The notes beneath the pieces were generated by a model, which was given only the letters and a program-made list of their open reading frames with translations, had not been told where the DNA came from and did not search any database. The position numbers and the translations under genes were made by a program. DNA of 64,000 nucleotides. Source: Rhodospirillales bacterium (GTDB lineage: Bacteria > Pseudomonadota > Alphaproteobacteria > Micavibrionales > Micavibrionaceae). The number at the start of each line of letters is the position of its first letter. The stretch's first letter is position 1. The DNA lies in contig JACKJB010000001.1 of NCBI GenBank assembly GCA_020638155.1, positions 248,001-312,000 of the forward strand, in the 5' to 3' direction. This document shows positions 1 to 9,023 of this stretch, in pieces.

Positions 1-1
1 C

Positions 2-439
2 CACAGCTCGACCCAGTACCCGGATATTCACCATGCTACGGTCAAAGGTGGTGCGGCGCTGGACCAGGTTGACATGGACTGGTACGAAAACACTTTCATC
101 CCGGTCGTGCAGCAGCGCGGCGCGGCAATTATCAAGGCACGCGGCGCATCTTCTGCTGCGTCTGCTGCGTCTGCGGCGATCGACCACATGCGCTCTTGGG
201 CGCTGGGGACGGCGGACGGCGAATGGGTGTCCATGGCTGTGCCGTCTGATGGATCGTATGGCATCGATCCTGGCGTGATTTTCGGTTACCCGGTGACGTG
301 TAAAAACGGCAGCTATGAAATCGTGCAGGGGCTTGAGATCAATGACTTCTCCCGTGCCCGTCTCGATGCGACCGAAGCTGAGTTGCGGGAAGAACGCGAC
401 GGGGTGGCGCACCTGTTTGCCGCGCTGAAGGCGGCATAA
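2..439 (+). CDS. mdh: Malate dehydrogenase, cytosolic type, C-terminal part
   Basis: NAD-dependent malate dehydrogenase interconverts malate and oxaloacetate in the TCA cycle. The gene runs in from before the window. The first full codon is His, and the frame reads HSSTQYPD, which matches the active-site block of the cytosolic-type (plant/animal cytosol-like) malate dehydrogenases; that His is the catalytic base in the family. About 145 residues are visible, including the C-terminal helix region (EAELREERDGVAHLF). Many alphaproteobacteria instead carry the LDH-like type with a GGHGD block, so the type here is worth noting. It stands ahead of sucC, as is usual in this class, but three unrelated genes lie between. 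A hairpin terminator follows the stop. Confidence 0.9.
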   Translation, partial: HSSTQYPDIHHATVKGGAALDQVDMDWYENTFIPVVQQRGAAIIKARGASSAASAASAAIDHMRSWALGTADGEWVSMAVPSDGSYGIDPGVIFGYPVTCKNGSYEIVQGLEINDFSRARLDATEAELREERDGVAHLFAALKAA

Positions 440-463
440 CTCGCTTTAAAAGAGTTTTCTGCG

Positions 464-497
464 GGCGGTCCGTTTCGGCGGGCCGCCTGTTTTTTTG
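464..497 (+). terminator. Rho-independent terminator after mdh
   Basis: A nine-base stem (GGCGGTCCG at 464-472 against CGGGCCGCC at 479-487, with one G-T pair) encloses a short loop and is followed by a run of T residues from 490. It lies 25 bases after the mdh stop. It suggests that mdh transcription ends here and that mdh is not co-transcribed with sucC. Confidence 0.85.
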
Positions 498-566
498 CCG
501 CAAAACTTGGAAAGTGGTGGATTTATCCCTATAGTGAGGACAAACAAAAATATAGGGAGAGAAACC

Positions 567-1310
567 ATGTCTGATAAACCGCCTGAAAAGGACGGCAAGC
601 CGGAGCGCCTTGTTCCATCGCCGGTGAATGAAAAAGCGGAGGAGCGTGAAAAGCGCCTCGCTGAGAAACTTCGCGCTGAGCATGATACGCAGAAAAATAT
701 GGTGCTCCCGCCATTACAGCCGCATGAAATTAAATCTGCCATCGATATGGACGAGCAACTTGATCCGGCGCAGGTAGAAGAGAATTGTAGCAGGGAGCCA
801 TGGCTCCTCAGTCCCGTGTTTAAAATGGCGGCACAACCGGGGCGCTATGGGATTGTACCGGAACGTTACGAATACCAGGCCATGCAGGCAGATGTGCAAG
901 GGGATGCGGAGGCTGCGGCGCTTAATCGCGATGCGATGAAGCGGGCACGCGCTGTCTATAACAAACAGATCCGTGCTGATTTTAAAATGCTGGCTAACGC
1001 GATGGACCGAAAAGAAATCGGGATGTTCGCCCAATCCTTGTGGGAAACCACGGCATTGCCGGTCAAGCATGAGAACGCCGCCCTGAGCCGTTTTTTTGAC
1101 CGGGCGCAACTGAATAAAATGGACGGCCAGATGACAGAGTTGGCCCGTGCGCGCGTTTATATGATGTCGTTCTGGATGGCGATGGTGATTAATGAAATTC
1201 CTGTGAAGCAACGCCCGGCGGATTATGTGGCTGCTCTGGAAGCGCGGAACCCTAATGGAAAACAGGGTGGTTCTTCAGGCGGTAGCGGTTCCGTTCCGAC
1301 GGTGCACTAA
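567..1310 (+). CDS. Hypothetical protein, charged, 247 aa
   Basis: I do not recognise this family. An upstream in-frame ATG at 495 lies in the tail of the mdh terminator, so I take the ATG at 567, which has AGGGAGAG a few bases ahead. The first 60 residues are rich in Lys, Glu and Pro and look disordered. The middle (residues about 80-220) is mostly helical by composition, and the last 20 residues form a Gly/Ser-rich tail (GGSSGGSGS). There is no signal peptide or convincing membrane helix. It sits alone between the mdh terminator and a convergent cell-wall hydrolase gene. Confidence 0.7.
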   Translation: MSDKPPEKDGKPERLVPSPVNEKAEEREKRLAEKLRAEHDTQKNMVLPPLQPHEIKSAIDMDEQLDPAQVEENCSREPWLLSPVFKMAAQPGRYGIVPERYEYQAMQADVQGDAEAAALNRDAMKRARAVYNKQIRADFKMLANAMDRKEIGMFAQSLWETTALPVKHENAALSRFFDRAQLNKMDGQMTELARARVYMMSFWMAMVINEIPVKQRPADYVAALEARNPNGKQGGSSGGSGSVPTVH

Positions 1311-1317
1311 TAATATT

Positions 1318-2280
1318 TTAGACTGCGGGATTCGTTGGGGGCGTTGCCGCTTGCTGGTTTAAAGCGGGATTGCTTTCCGCAGCCAGTGTCGGGGCTGTAT
1401 CCGGTTTAGGCTGCTGTTGTTCGTAATCGACTTTCGCCAGCTGGACCACATCGACGCCATAGAGCTGGTAGCCTTTGCTGCGGGCTTTATCGAGCCAGTC
1501 TTCAAACGGCATGCTGTGCGCGCCGCCTTTGCCCGAAGCGCTTTCAGCAAACATCAGTTTTCCTGTCTCCGTATCGCGGTATGTGATGCCCACATGATCG
1601 ATCCCCAGCTTGCGGCCGGCATCCCAGCCTTTACGGCCGGAATCGATTCCGATCACCATGCCGGCACGGATATTTTCCGTTGTGATATCACTGTCCCGTA
1701 AAATTCCGGCTTCGCGGCCCAGATTTTGGACCTGGTATTCCGATGACGTATTGGCGGCATTGACGACGGCGCTGTCGAACTTTGCCTTGATGGCGACATC
1801 AGGGGCGTCGATATTGACGCCATCACGGACGCCGCTCATCGCTGTCTGCAAGGCCTGTTTTACAAAGCCGCTGCAATCGATCGCGCTGACGCCGCTCTTG
1901 GCGCCAAATTCATAACGAACACCGCGATTGATCGCGTCTTCTGCGTATTTTTCTATGCCGATGCTAACGGCGGTGCGGACCGTGGCGTCAACCAGCGCTT
2001 CGCGTGTGCCTTCGTCGGCCATCAATTCTGCTGCAGTCGTAAAGTTCAGGTCTTTGTCGCCCAGTTCAAAATTTTCCGGCAGGGCATTTTGAAATGTCGG
2101 GTGGCTTTGCAGGTCGGCAAACGACATGCCGCCCAGGTTTTTTAAACTCCCGGCGAGATCCTTAAAGCCGAGCGCTTCGAAAATGGCCATGATAATTTGC
2201 AGGAACCCGCCCATCCCGCCATTCATGCCAGATGATAGCGCCGGGCCTTGGTTGTTTTTGTTGGTGTACTGCACCGCCAT
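1318..2280 (-). CDS. NlpC/P60-family cysteine peptidase, putative peptidoglycan hydrolase
   Basis: The 320-residue protein has an NlpC/P60-like core: the nucleophile block DCSGFV with Cys136, then IDHVGI with the probable catalytic His229, then a third polar residue in GGAHSMPF. Enzymes of this family cut peptide bonds in cell-wall stem peptides. The first 115 residues are helical and Gly-rich near the start. The last 45 residues are a Gln/Pro/Ala-rich tail that is probably disordered. No classical signal peptide is visible, so export would need another route. It is read from the same strand as, and 88 bases after, the large coiled-coil gene, and the two may form an operon. Confidence 0.75.
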   Translation of the reverse strand: MAVQYTNKNNQGPALSSGMNGGMGGFLQIIMAIFEALGFKDLAGSLKNLGGMSFADLQSHPTFQNALPENFELGDKDLNFTTAAELMADEGTREALVDATVRTAVSIGIEKYAEDAINRGVRYEFGAKSGVSAIDCSGFVKQALQTAMSGVRDGVNIDAPDVAIKAKFDSAVVNAANTSSEYQVQNLGREAGILRDSDITTENIRAGMVIGIDSGRKGWDAGRKLGIDHVGITYRDTETGKLMFAESASGKGGAHSMPFEDWLDKARSKGYQLYGVDVVQLAKVDYEQQQPKPDTAPTLAAESNPALNQQAATPPTNPAV

Positions 2281-2368
2281 ATATCACACGCCTTATCTTA
2301 TCTTCTGCGTTTGAACACGCTTCTTTAGTTCCTATAATTTTAATGCATCCGGCGTGCCGAAGTCAAAA

Positions 2369-4636
2369 TTACGGTCCACCGATGGCGTTGGTCGATACCG
2401 TGTAGTCGCGGACTGGCGGTTCGGTAGAGGGGGAATGCGCAGGCGGTGTTTGCGCCGGGGTTACCGCGTTGGCGTGGATTGAACTCAGTGAGGCCCCTAA
2501 AGGTTGTGCCGTCAATCCGGACGATGTCATCGCCGGGACGCTCATGCCTGCTTTTTGCGCAAGTTCGGCCATTTTTTGTTCGGCGAACTCGATCATGTCC
2601 GGAGACAGGAAGCTGGTATTCAGGCTTGTTTCCCTGCCCATTTCTATATCCTGCTTAATAGAAGCTTCTATGATCTGTTTTTGAACGGGATCCGAAAAGT
2701 CGTTGATGTTCAATTGCAAAGACGCGATATAAAAATCGCTGTTTTCATGGGCCAGCATTGCTGAGGCTACAGCATCAAGGCTTTCCGGGTCAATTTCACT
2801 TAGTTCGACATCATCAAGAAAATCCATCTTGTCTGTGACATGGGCGACGGCCATTTGTTCCCGTACAGAATATGACAGTTGTGACTGGTCGTAATCCGTA
2901 TTGCCGTTTTGCAGATCTTGCAGCAGTTTTTCAAGCTGCGTTCTTTCTTCGTTCAGTCTTTCTATTTCCAGTTTTGTTGCCGCAATTTGATCCTGGTCAA
3001 CTTCGGCATCGCTATCAATCATCCCGCGAACTTCTTTCCATTTATCGCGGGTTTGTTCCATCGTGTTGATGTATTGGTCGTTAATAATCGCGTAATCTGC
3101 CGCATTCAAATACTCTGAACGGTTGGTTTGCGAGTCCTTCATCAACAGGTCTTTTTGTTGCATCAGGTCTGCGCGTTCTTCCAGTAACTGTATTTTTCGT
3201 TCCGATAATTCGCTTTTCTCGGTTACAAGTTTTTCTTTCTCAAGCAGAAGCTGGATTTTTTCCTGTGTCAGGTTTTCTGTGTCAATGGCAAGTTCTGTAA
3301 GCTCACTGTCAATTTCTTCAATGCGGGAATTGTTCCCGTTGATCTGTGTCCTGATTTCTCTTTTGCGATCAAGCAGTGTATCTCTTTCGGAATTTACGTC
3401 CTGTTGATGCTCTTTTGCATCTTTATATATCTGTCTCCGGCGTTCGATAAATTCGGCGCTTGGACGGGACCCAACAATTTTAACCTCGTCCCACCATGAT
3501 AGACGCTGATCTTCTGCTACGGTCTGCCCTTTCTTGTCACCTTCAACATACACATATTTTCCATCTTTGTTTAAGGCATATGCATTTCCGTCCTTGGCAC
3601 GAAGGGCGCCATTCATGGCTTCATCAAGTGCGGCTTTTGCGGATTGTGTCACATCGCTAACGCTACCAGCTTTGGTGTCGGCTTGTTGTAACTTTTCATC
3701 GATTTTTTGTTCTTCTGCTTTAAGTTTGACATTCTCGGCAACTCTTTCAGCTCTTTCTTCCCGTAATGCGGTTGCCTGGATTTCGTTCTGTTCTATATCG
3801 TGATCGATTTCCTGAACGCGCAGATCTATTTTTTCAATGTGCTGATCTATTTCTCCGATGCGGCGATCAATGAAAGCCAGCTCACGATCTATGGCAGAAA
3901 TCTGGCCGGTGATTGTATTCAGCATCATCTGCTTCTGCATCTGCCGGAATTTGGCTTCTTCTTTTTCTTCTTCCATGGCGTTATTCGCGGCCAAAGTGGA
4001 ATCGTTGCCGCGTGTGCGCAGATATTCGTGAACGCGCCCGGCTTCGCCGGAGCCGATGGCGCAGGCCATAAAGGCAAAGCCATCGTGGCTGGGCTCAAGA
4101 TCATGCGTGTCGTCTGCCGCTTTGCTGTTGACGGCTTGTGCTGCCACGGGAGTAGCGATCGTTTCAACCGCCTGCATGCGCTGCTCGAACAGTGTCCGGG
4201 TTTCCGGGCTGACTTTCGTGATGTATTCCTGGGTGTATGCTTCCGGGTTTAGGGCCAGTGCTTCGAAACTGAACGGACCTTGTTCCATCGGTTGTTGCAG
4301 CATGCTGTCCAGACCGTTCTCCAGATAGGCGCGGCGTTCCGGATTCATATTGTCTATGGCGTTTTGCAGGGGGGTGGTATCGGCTTGCTTTGCTGCTGCT
4401 TCCGCCGGTGCCTGCGCTTCCCCGTTTTCCAGTCCCGGTTTTTGCGCCTTGCCCATCAGCGGGTCGCGTTTTTCCCAGAAGCGGCCTTGGTCCCATAAAT
4501 CACTCGTATCGATTTTGCCTTGCTTCCAAAGATCTTCGAAGACGGTGCGCATCCCGGACGGGGCAAAAGTCTTCTCTACGCCAGCCGGAGTGACTGCGTT
4601 AAATTTTTGTGTAAATGTAGAAGACGGTTGCGCCAC
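2369..4636 (-). CDS. Large coiled-coil protein of unknown function
   Basis: The 755-residue product starts at a GTG codon. Residues about 215-320 and 400-510 are long heptad-like stretches packed with Glu, Lys, Ile and Arg (for example QISAIDRELAFIDRR), so it should form extended coiled coils. The first 170 residues are Gln/Pro/Ala-rich, and the final 70 residues are Pro/Thr/Ser-rich. I see no enzymatic motif, signal peptide or membrane helix. The opening TQKFNAV resembles LQQKFNAI at the start of the protein at 27770, a weak hint of a shared N-terminal signal. Its downstream partner is the NlpC/P60 peptidase. A structural or envelope-associated role is inference. Confidence 0.75.
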   Translation of the reverse strand: MAQPSSTFTQKFNAVTPAGVEKTFAPSGMRTVFEDLWKQGKIDTSDLWDQGRFWEKRDPLMGKAQKPGLENGEAQAPAEAAAKQADTTPLQNAIDNMNPERRAYLENGLDSMLQQPMEQGPFSFEALALNPEAYTQEYITKVSPETRTLFEQRMQAVETIATPVAAQAVNSKAADDTHDLEPSHDGFAFMACAIGSGEAGRVHEYLRTRGNDSTLAANNAMEEEKEEAKFRQMQKQMMLNTITGQISAIDRELAFIDRRIGEIDQHIEKIDLRVQEIDHDIEQNEIQATALREERAERVAENVKLKAEEQKIDEKLQQADTKAGSVSDVTQSAKAALDEAMNGALRAKDGNAYALNKDGKYVYVEGDKKGQTVAEDQRLSWWDEVKIVGSRPSAEFIERRRQIYKDAKEHQQDVNSERDTLLDRKREIRTQINGNNSRIEEIDSELTELAIDTENLTQEKIQLLLEKEKLVTEKSELSERKIQLLEERADLMQQKDLLMKDSQTNRSEYLNAADYAIINDQYINTMEQTRDKWKEVRGMIDSDAEVDQDQIAATKLEIERLNEERTQLEKLLQDLQNGNTDYDQSQLSYSVREQMAVAHVTDKMDFLDDVELSEIDPESLDAVASAMLAHENSDFYIASLQLNINDFSDPVQKQIIEASIKQDIEMGRETSLNTSFLSPDMIEFAEQKMAELAQKAGMSVPAMTSSGLTAQPLGASLSSIHANAVTPAQTPPAHSPSTEPPVRDYTVSTNAIGGP

Positions 4637-4873
4637 CTTTATAACACCCTGATTAAAATTACTTATTCCTCACACGCCTATATCTATTTTAAAGGATTTA
4701 AAGGCGTTTGGTCAAAATATACGGAAAATAGGTTAAAGCAGCGTTAAGACCGTCTTAAGATTTTATGTGGTTTACCGTGGCGTGTGTATTTGCAAGCGGG
4801 GGCGAACATGCTACACAAAGAGGGTGTTTTAGACGTCCTATGCGCTAATGCGTTGAAAAAGCGGAGTTTTTAG

Positions 4874-6079
4874 ATGAATATCCATGAATATCAAGCCAAA
4901 ACCCTGTTGAAACATTATGGAGTCGCCGTGCCGGACGGCCATGCGGCGATGAGCGTTGCCGAAGCGGTTGAAGCTGCTGGAGAACTGCCGGGGCCTCTTT
5001 ATGTCGTGAAGGCGCAGATCCACGCCGGCGGACGCGGGGCGGGGCATTTCAAGGATGGTTCTGATGATAAAGGCGGGGTGCGGCTTTGCAAAACGGTTGA
5101 TGATGTGAAGGCTGCTGCCGAAGCGATGATGAATAAAGTGCTGGTGACCAAGCAGACTGGCCCGGAAGGCAAGGAAGTCCAGCGCCTGTATGTGACGGAC
5201 GGCGTTGATATTTCCAAGGAATATTACTGCTCTGTCCTGCTAGACCGGGCGACGTCGCGGGTGACCTTCATGGTGTCGACCGAAGGTGGCATGGATATTG
5301 AAGAAGTCGCCGAATCAAGTCCTGAAAAGATTCACAAGGTCAGCATCGATCCTGCGACCGGGATGATGCCGTTCCATGCGCGCAAGCTTGCGTTTGCGCT
5401 GGGGCTTGGCGGGGCGAGTATGAAGAGCGCGGTGAAATTCTTTATGGCGCTTTATAATGCCTTCACCCAGCTTGATGCCTCGATCGTCGAAATTAACCCG
5501 ATGATCGTCACGGACAAGGACGAAGTGATGGCGCTGGATGCGAAAATGAATTTCGATGACAACGCCTTGTTCCGCCAGCAGGAAGTCTCTGCGATGCGCG
5601 ATGAAAGCGAAGAAGATGAAAAAGAGCGGCAGGCACACAAATACGATCTGTCCTATGTCGCGCTGGACGGTAATATCGGCTGCATGGTCAACGGGGCGGG
5701 GCTGGCGATGTCCACGATGGATATCATCAAGCTTTATGGCGGCGAACCTGCGAACTTCCTGGATGTTGGCGGCGGTGCCGATCAGGAAAAAGTGACGGCG
5801 GCGTTTAAGCTGATCTTGTCTGATCCGAACGTGAAAGGTGTTCTTGTGAACATCTTTGGCGGGATCATGAAATGTGATGTGATCGCCGACGGGATTGTCG
5901 CGGCGGCCAAAGAGGTCTCTCTCAACGTGCCGCTGGTCGTTCGCCTTGAAGGCACCAATGTCGAAAAAGGCAAAGAAATTCTGGCCGGGTCAGGCTTGCC
6001 GATCATTGCTGCCGACAATCTGGCTGATGCGGCCGAGAAAGTTGTCAAGGCGACCAAGGAAGCGGCGCAAGCGGCGTAA
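4874..6079 (+). CDS. sucC: Succinyl-CoA synthetase (ADP-forming) beta subunit
   Basis: With SucD it converts succinyl-CoA to succinate while making ATP or GTP. The 401-residue chain is close to the usual 388-400. It opens with the family signature MNIHEYQAKTLLKHYGV and has the ATP-grasp Gly-rich loop GGRGAGHF. It continues with GNIGCMVNGAGLAMSTMD, and closes with NIFGGIMKCDVIADGI, which forms part of the subunit interface and phospho-His site. A GGAG sequence lies nine bases before the ATG. sucD, normally adjacent, is about 1.4 kb away with an opposite-strand lytic transglycosylase gene between them. Confidence 0.97.
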   Translation: MNIHEYQAKTLLKHYGVAVPDGHAAMSVAEAVEAAGELPGPLYVVKAQIHAGGRGAGHFKDGSDDKGGVRLCKTVDDVKAAAEAMMNKVLVTKQTGPEGKEVQRLYVTDGVDISKEYYCSVLLDRATSRVTFMVSTEGGMDIEEVAESSPEKIHKVSIDPATGMMPFHARKLAFALGLGGASMKSAVKFFMALYNAFTQLDASIVEINPMIVTDKDEVMALDAKMNFDDNALFRQQEVSAMRDESEEDEKERQAHKYDLSYVALDGNIGCMVNGAGLAMSTMDIIKLYGGEPANFLDVGGGADQEKVTAAFKLILSDPNVKGVLVNIFGGIMKCDVIADGIVAAAKEVSLNVPLVVRLEGTNVEKGKEILAGSGLPIIAADNLADAAEKVVKATKEAAQAA

Positions 6080-6093
6080 CAAAAATCGGGACC

Positions 6094-7302
6094 TTACTGC
6101 GTTAAATCAGGTGCCTGCGCCACTTGCTGCGCTGGAGCCCGCGTGTGTTCCGGTTGCATTTCGCCGGGGAGCGGATCGTTCCCGACCTTGGACACAAAAT
6201 GATCGTAAACCCATTTCACGCTGCGCGGGACTTTCCGGGTCGCCGGGTCGGCGTAAAATAAGCCGGGGTTGCTGGCGACTGTGGCTGATCTGGCGTAATC
6301 CAGTGCGCGATGGTCGTGTTTTTTTGGATCGGCCAGGGCGGTCAGAAACCGGGCGCCGCCGCTAGGGCCGAAAACATAGGCGGTTTTGACATCGGCATAA
6401 TTCAGGGGCCGGGTCAGGTGCTCTTTCATTGCTGTCAGCCGCTGTGAAAAATCGCGCATGGTTTTATCGGAATATCCGTCTTCTATTTTTTGTACGAGCG
6501 TACCCAGCCGGGCATGGAATTTTTGGCCCAGCCTCTCTGTAAACGAAGCGACATATTCGCGGCCCAGCGTGATCGAGGCGTTTAAATCATACGCGAGATC
6601 ATAAACGGCCTGTTTGTCCGCGCCTTTTTTGATGCGGTAGCCGTAGATCGGCCTGACATTCTCCGGATCTTTTTGCCATGCCTTTTGGTTTTTGCGGTAT
6701 TTTTCGACATTATCCGCGATTGCTGCGGCTTCCGGGGAAAGTTGATCTTTATGCTCATACATTAACTGTAGCTGTGTTGCGGGCATCAGTTGTAAAAACC
6801 CGCGTGCGCCCGCACCGCTTTTTGCATCAATATCCAGCCCGCTTTCGCTGGCGGCAAGGCGCAGCATTAAATCGTAAGGGACGGGGTGATTGTCGGTCAG
6901 CTGTTTTAATGTGGTTTGGACCACTTCCGGCACCGGCGGCAGATCAAATGTGTCATTATTATCTTCTGCCTGCGGTGTCACTGGTTGCTGCGGTTCGGGA
7001 CGGGGCGGCGTGATTTCCTGTTTCAGCGGCGGCGGCAGCGGACGACCCTCCCGCATCGCTTTTAATGCTTCTTCTGTGCGTTGCGGGTCGGTGTAGGTGA
7101 TCCACTGGTCGCCCTGGCGGATTATCACCATGCGTGTCATATTTTGCGGATGCGTGTCGGCATGATGATCGAACTGCGCTTTTAAGCTGTCAGGTTCTTC
7201 GTCTCCGTAGTCATGTGTAACGGCGAGCATGATCGTGGCGAGAATCAGCGCCCCGCCGCCCAGTTTCAATGCATCCCGAAAATCTTTACTTGCTTTACCC
7301 AT
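6094..7302 (-). CDS. SLT-type lytic transglycosylase, membrane-anchored
   Basis: The 402-residue protein has a hydrophobic segment at residues about 13-29, probably a membrane anchor. A Pro-rich linker follows (residues 85-115), then an SLT-like domain. Its catalytic Glu is probably Glu153 in ASESGLD, followed by the typical GARGFLQLMPAT block. Such enzymes cleave the glycan strand of peptidoglycan to give anhydro-muropeptides. The C-terminal half (residues 190-385) is extra and includes a region with repeated Tyr/Phe/Arg that I cannot assign. The gene is convergent with sucC, with 14 bases between stops, and it breaks the usual sucC-sucD pair. Confidence 0.8.
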   Translation of the reverse strand: MGKASKDFRDALKLGGGALILATIMLAVTHDYGDEEPDSLKAQFDHHADTHPQNMTRMVIIRQGDQWITYTDPQRTEEALKAMREGRPLPPPLKQEITPPRPEPQQPVTPQAEDNNDTFDLPPVPEVVQTTLKQLTDNHPVPYDLMLRLAASESGLDIDAKSGAGARGFLQLMPATQLQLMYEHKDQLSPEAAAIADNVEKYRKNQKAWQKDPENVRPIYGYRIKKGADKQAVYDLAYDLNASITLGREYVASFTERLGQKFHARLGTLVQKIEDGYSDKTMRDFSQRLTAMKEHLTRPLNYADVKTAYVFGPSGGARFLTALADPKKHDHRALDYARSATVASNPGLFYADPATRKVPRSVKWVYDHFVSKVGNDPLPGEMQPEHTRAPAQQVAQAPDLTQ

Positions 7303-7488
7303 GACTGTTTTTATGTGCCGTTTTTACGCAGTGTTGTTTAATTTTATGTCTATTATGCGACGCGCGGTTTAAAGAAAGCTTAAACTGTGCGGTTTTTGGA
7401 TGATTGGGCAAAGGGTGGTTGATTTGCGCGATGCCATCTCCTACAACTTTAAAGGACGTTTTTCTTACTTATTATATGGAGATCGCAT

Positions 7489-8364
7489 ATGTCTGTTCTG
7501 GTTAACAAAGAAACCAAAGTGATTTGTCAGGGGATTACCGGCGCGCACGGGACCTTCCACACCGAACAGGCGATTGCCTACGGCACCAAGGTTGTCGGCG
7601 GTGTGACGCCGGGCAAGGGCGGTAGCGAGCATCTGGGCGTTCCGGTGTTTGACACCGTGGCAGAAGCCCGCGAGAGAACCGGGGCGAATGCGACCGCGAT
7701 CTATGTGCCGCCTCCGTTTGCCGCCGATGCTATCCTCGAAGCCGTTGATGCGGAAATCGAGCTGATTGTCTGCATTACCGAAGGGATACCGGTTATGGAC
7801 ATGGTGCGTGTTAAGCGCGGTCTGGAAGGCTCCAGCTCCCGCCTGATCGGGCCGAACTGTCCGGGTGTGATTACGCCGGATGAGTGCAAGATCGGCATTA
7901 TGCCGGGGCATATCCACCAAAAAGGCAAGGTCGGCATTGTTTCCCGGTCCGGGACACTGACCTATGAAGCTGTGGCGCAGACCACCGCGCCGGGGCTGGG
8001 GCAGTCCACCTGTATCGGGATTGGCGGTGACCCTGTGAACGGCACGAACTTTATCGACTGCCTTGAAATGTTCCTGGCCGACGATGCGACTGAATCCATC
8101 CTGATGATCGGGGAAATCGGCGGTACGGCAGAAGAAGAAGCTGCCGAATTTTATAAATCCGTCAAAAATAAAAAGCCGATTGCCGGGTTCATTGCCGGGG
8201 TGACGGCGCCTCCGGGTAAACGGATGGGCCATGCCGGGGCGATTATTTCCGGTGGTCAGGGGACGGCAGAATCCAAAATTGAAGCCATGAAATCTGCCGG
8301 TTTCGTTGTGTCGGACAGCCCGGCTGCGCTGGGTGATGCGATCCAGAAGGCGATGGCCGCTTAA
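7489..8364 (+). CDS. sucD: Succinyl-CoA synthetase alpha subunit
   Basis: This is the CoA-binding and phospho-histidine subunit of succinyl-CoA synthetase. The 291 residues match the normal length (E. coli 289). Visible marks are the N-terminal VICQGITGAHGTFHTEQAI, the GPNCPGVITP block and the GHAGAIISGGQGTAESK block, in which His248 should carry the phosphate. GGAG lies about nine bases before the ATG. It probably has its own promoter in the 186-base gap from the divergent transglycosylase gene. Three paralogous small genes follow directly on the same strand and probably share its transcript. Confidence 0.97.
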   Translation: MSVLVNKETKVICQGITGAHGTFHTEQAIAYGTKVVGGVTPGKGGSEHLGVPVFDTVAEARERTGANATAIYVPPPFAADAILEAVDAEIELIVCITEGIPVMDMVRVKRGLEGSSSRLIGPNCPGVITPDECKIGIMPGHIHQKGKVGIVSRSGTLTYEAVAQTTAPGLGQSTCIGIGGDPVNGTNFIDCLEMFLADDATESILMIGEIGGTAEEEAAEFYKSVKNKKPIAGFIAGVTAPPGKRMGHAGAIISGGQGTAESKIEAMKSAGFVVSDSPAALGDAIQKAMAA

Positions 8365-8385
8365 ACAGATTAAAGGAGTAAGCGC

Positions 8386-8937
8386 ATGTCTCAACTTTCA
8401 GAAATGCAGCCTGAAGCCCGCGGTCTTTTGATTGGGCTTGTATACCGGGTCGGGGTGTGGATGAGCCATTCCGATGATGAAATCGGCGAGGCCGACGATA
8501 TCCGCGAAATGAAAGCGCTGGAGAGCATTATCAAGTCGATTGCTTCCGTGCATGAAGAATCCGCATTTGTTCAGGACGTCGCGCAGCAAACGCTGGCCCG
8601 GAAAGAGAAATGGGAAAGCTGGGCCGCGCATTCCTTTGATATCCTTGCGGATTGCGAAAAAGCGATGGAAATCCTTAAGCACAGCGTGAATAAAAGCGAC
8701 ATGAAAAATTACCGTGATACGTTGATAAATATCGCGGAAACCGTTGCTGCGGCTTATGGCGAATTCGGCATGGAAGCCGATGAAGATGAGGGTAAACTTA
8801 GCGGGTTTCTGAGTAAAGTCGTTGGTAAATTCAAGGGCGATGCGCCAGATGAAGCCGATTTTATGAATATCAGTCCGGCGGAAGACGATGCGCTGACCCG
8901 GCTTAAAATGGCTTTGCGGCTCGAAGACGACGTTTAA
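8386..8937 (+). CDS. Tandem paralogue 1 of an unknown family, between sucD and sucA
   Basis: The 183-residue product begins 22 bases after sucD behind AAAGGAGTAAGCGC, a strong ribosome site. It is related to the next two genes: all share an N-terminal block YR-G-W-S-DDE, a spaced ALE-II, a block with Phe-Val then Lys-Trp-W, a Cys-Lys-Ala or Gly-Lys-Ala block, and a closing NIS motif followed by Leu-rich sequence. The chain is acidic and helical, with no signal peptide, membrane segment or catalytic motif that I can name. The location within a TCA transcript suggests co-expression with succinyl-CoA synthetase and 2-oxoglutarate dehydrogenase, not a proven role. Confidence 0.8.
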   Translation: MSQLSEMQPEARGLLIGLVYRVGVWMSHSDDEIGEADDIREMKALESIIKSIASVHEESAFVQDVAQQTLARKEKWESWAAHSFDILADCEKAMEILKHSVNKSDMKNYRDTLINIAETVAAAYGEFGMEADEDEGKLSGFLSKVVGKFKGDAPDEADFMNISPAEDDALTRLKMALRLEDDV

Positions 8938-9023
8938 AATCCATATTTCTGTTTTCAAACGAATCCTATGCGGTACAATAGGAGGAGAAGGCAAATGTTT
9001 GTCATTTTGCCGGGAAGGTGTTC

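Noticed and set aside
495..566. Extension of the 567 gene to an upstream ATG
   Set aside because: The ATG is in the tail of the mdh terminator with no ribosome site; the 567 ATG has one.
7465..8394. A 309-codon open frame on the - strand
   Set aside because: It is antisense to the whole of sucD.
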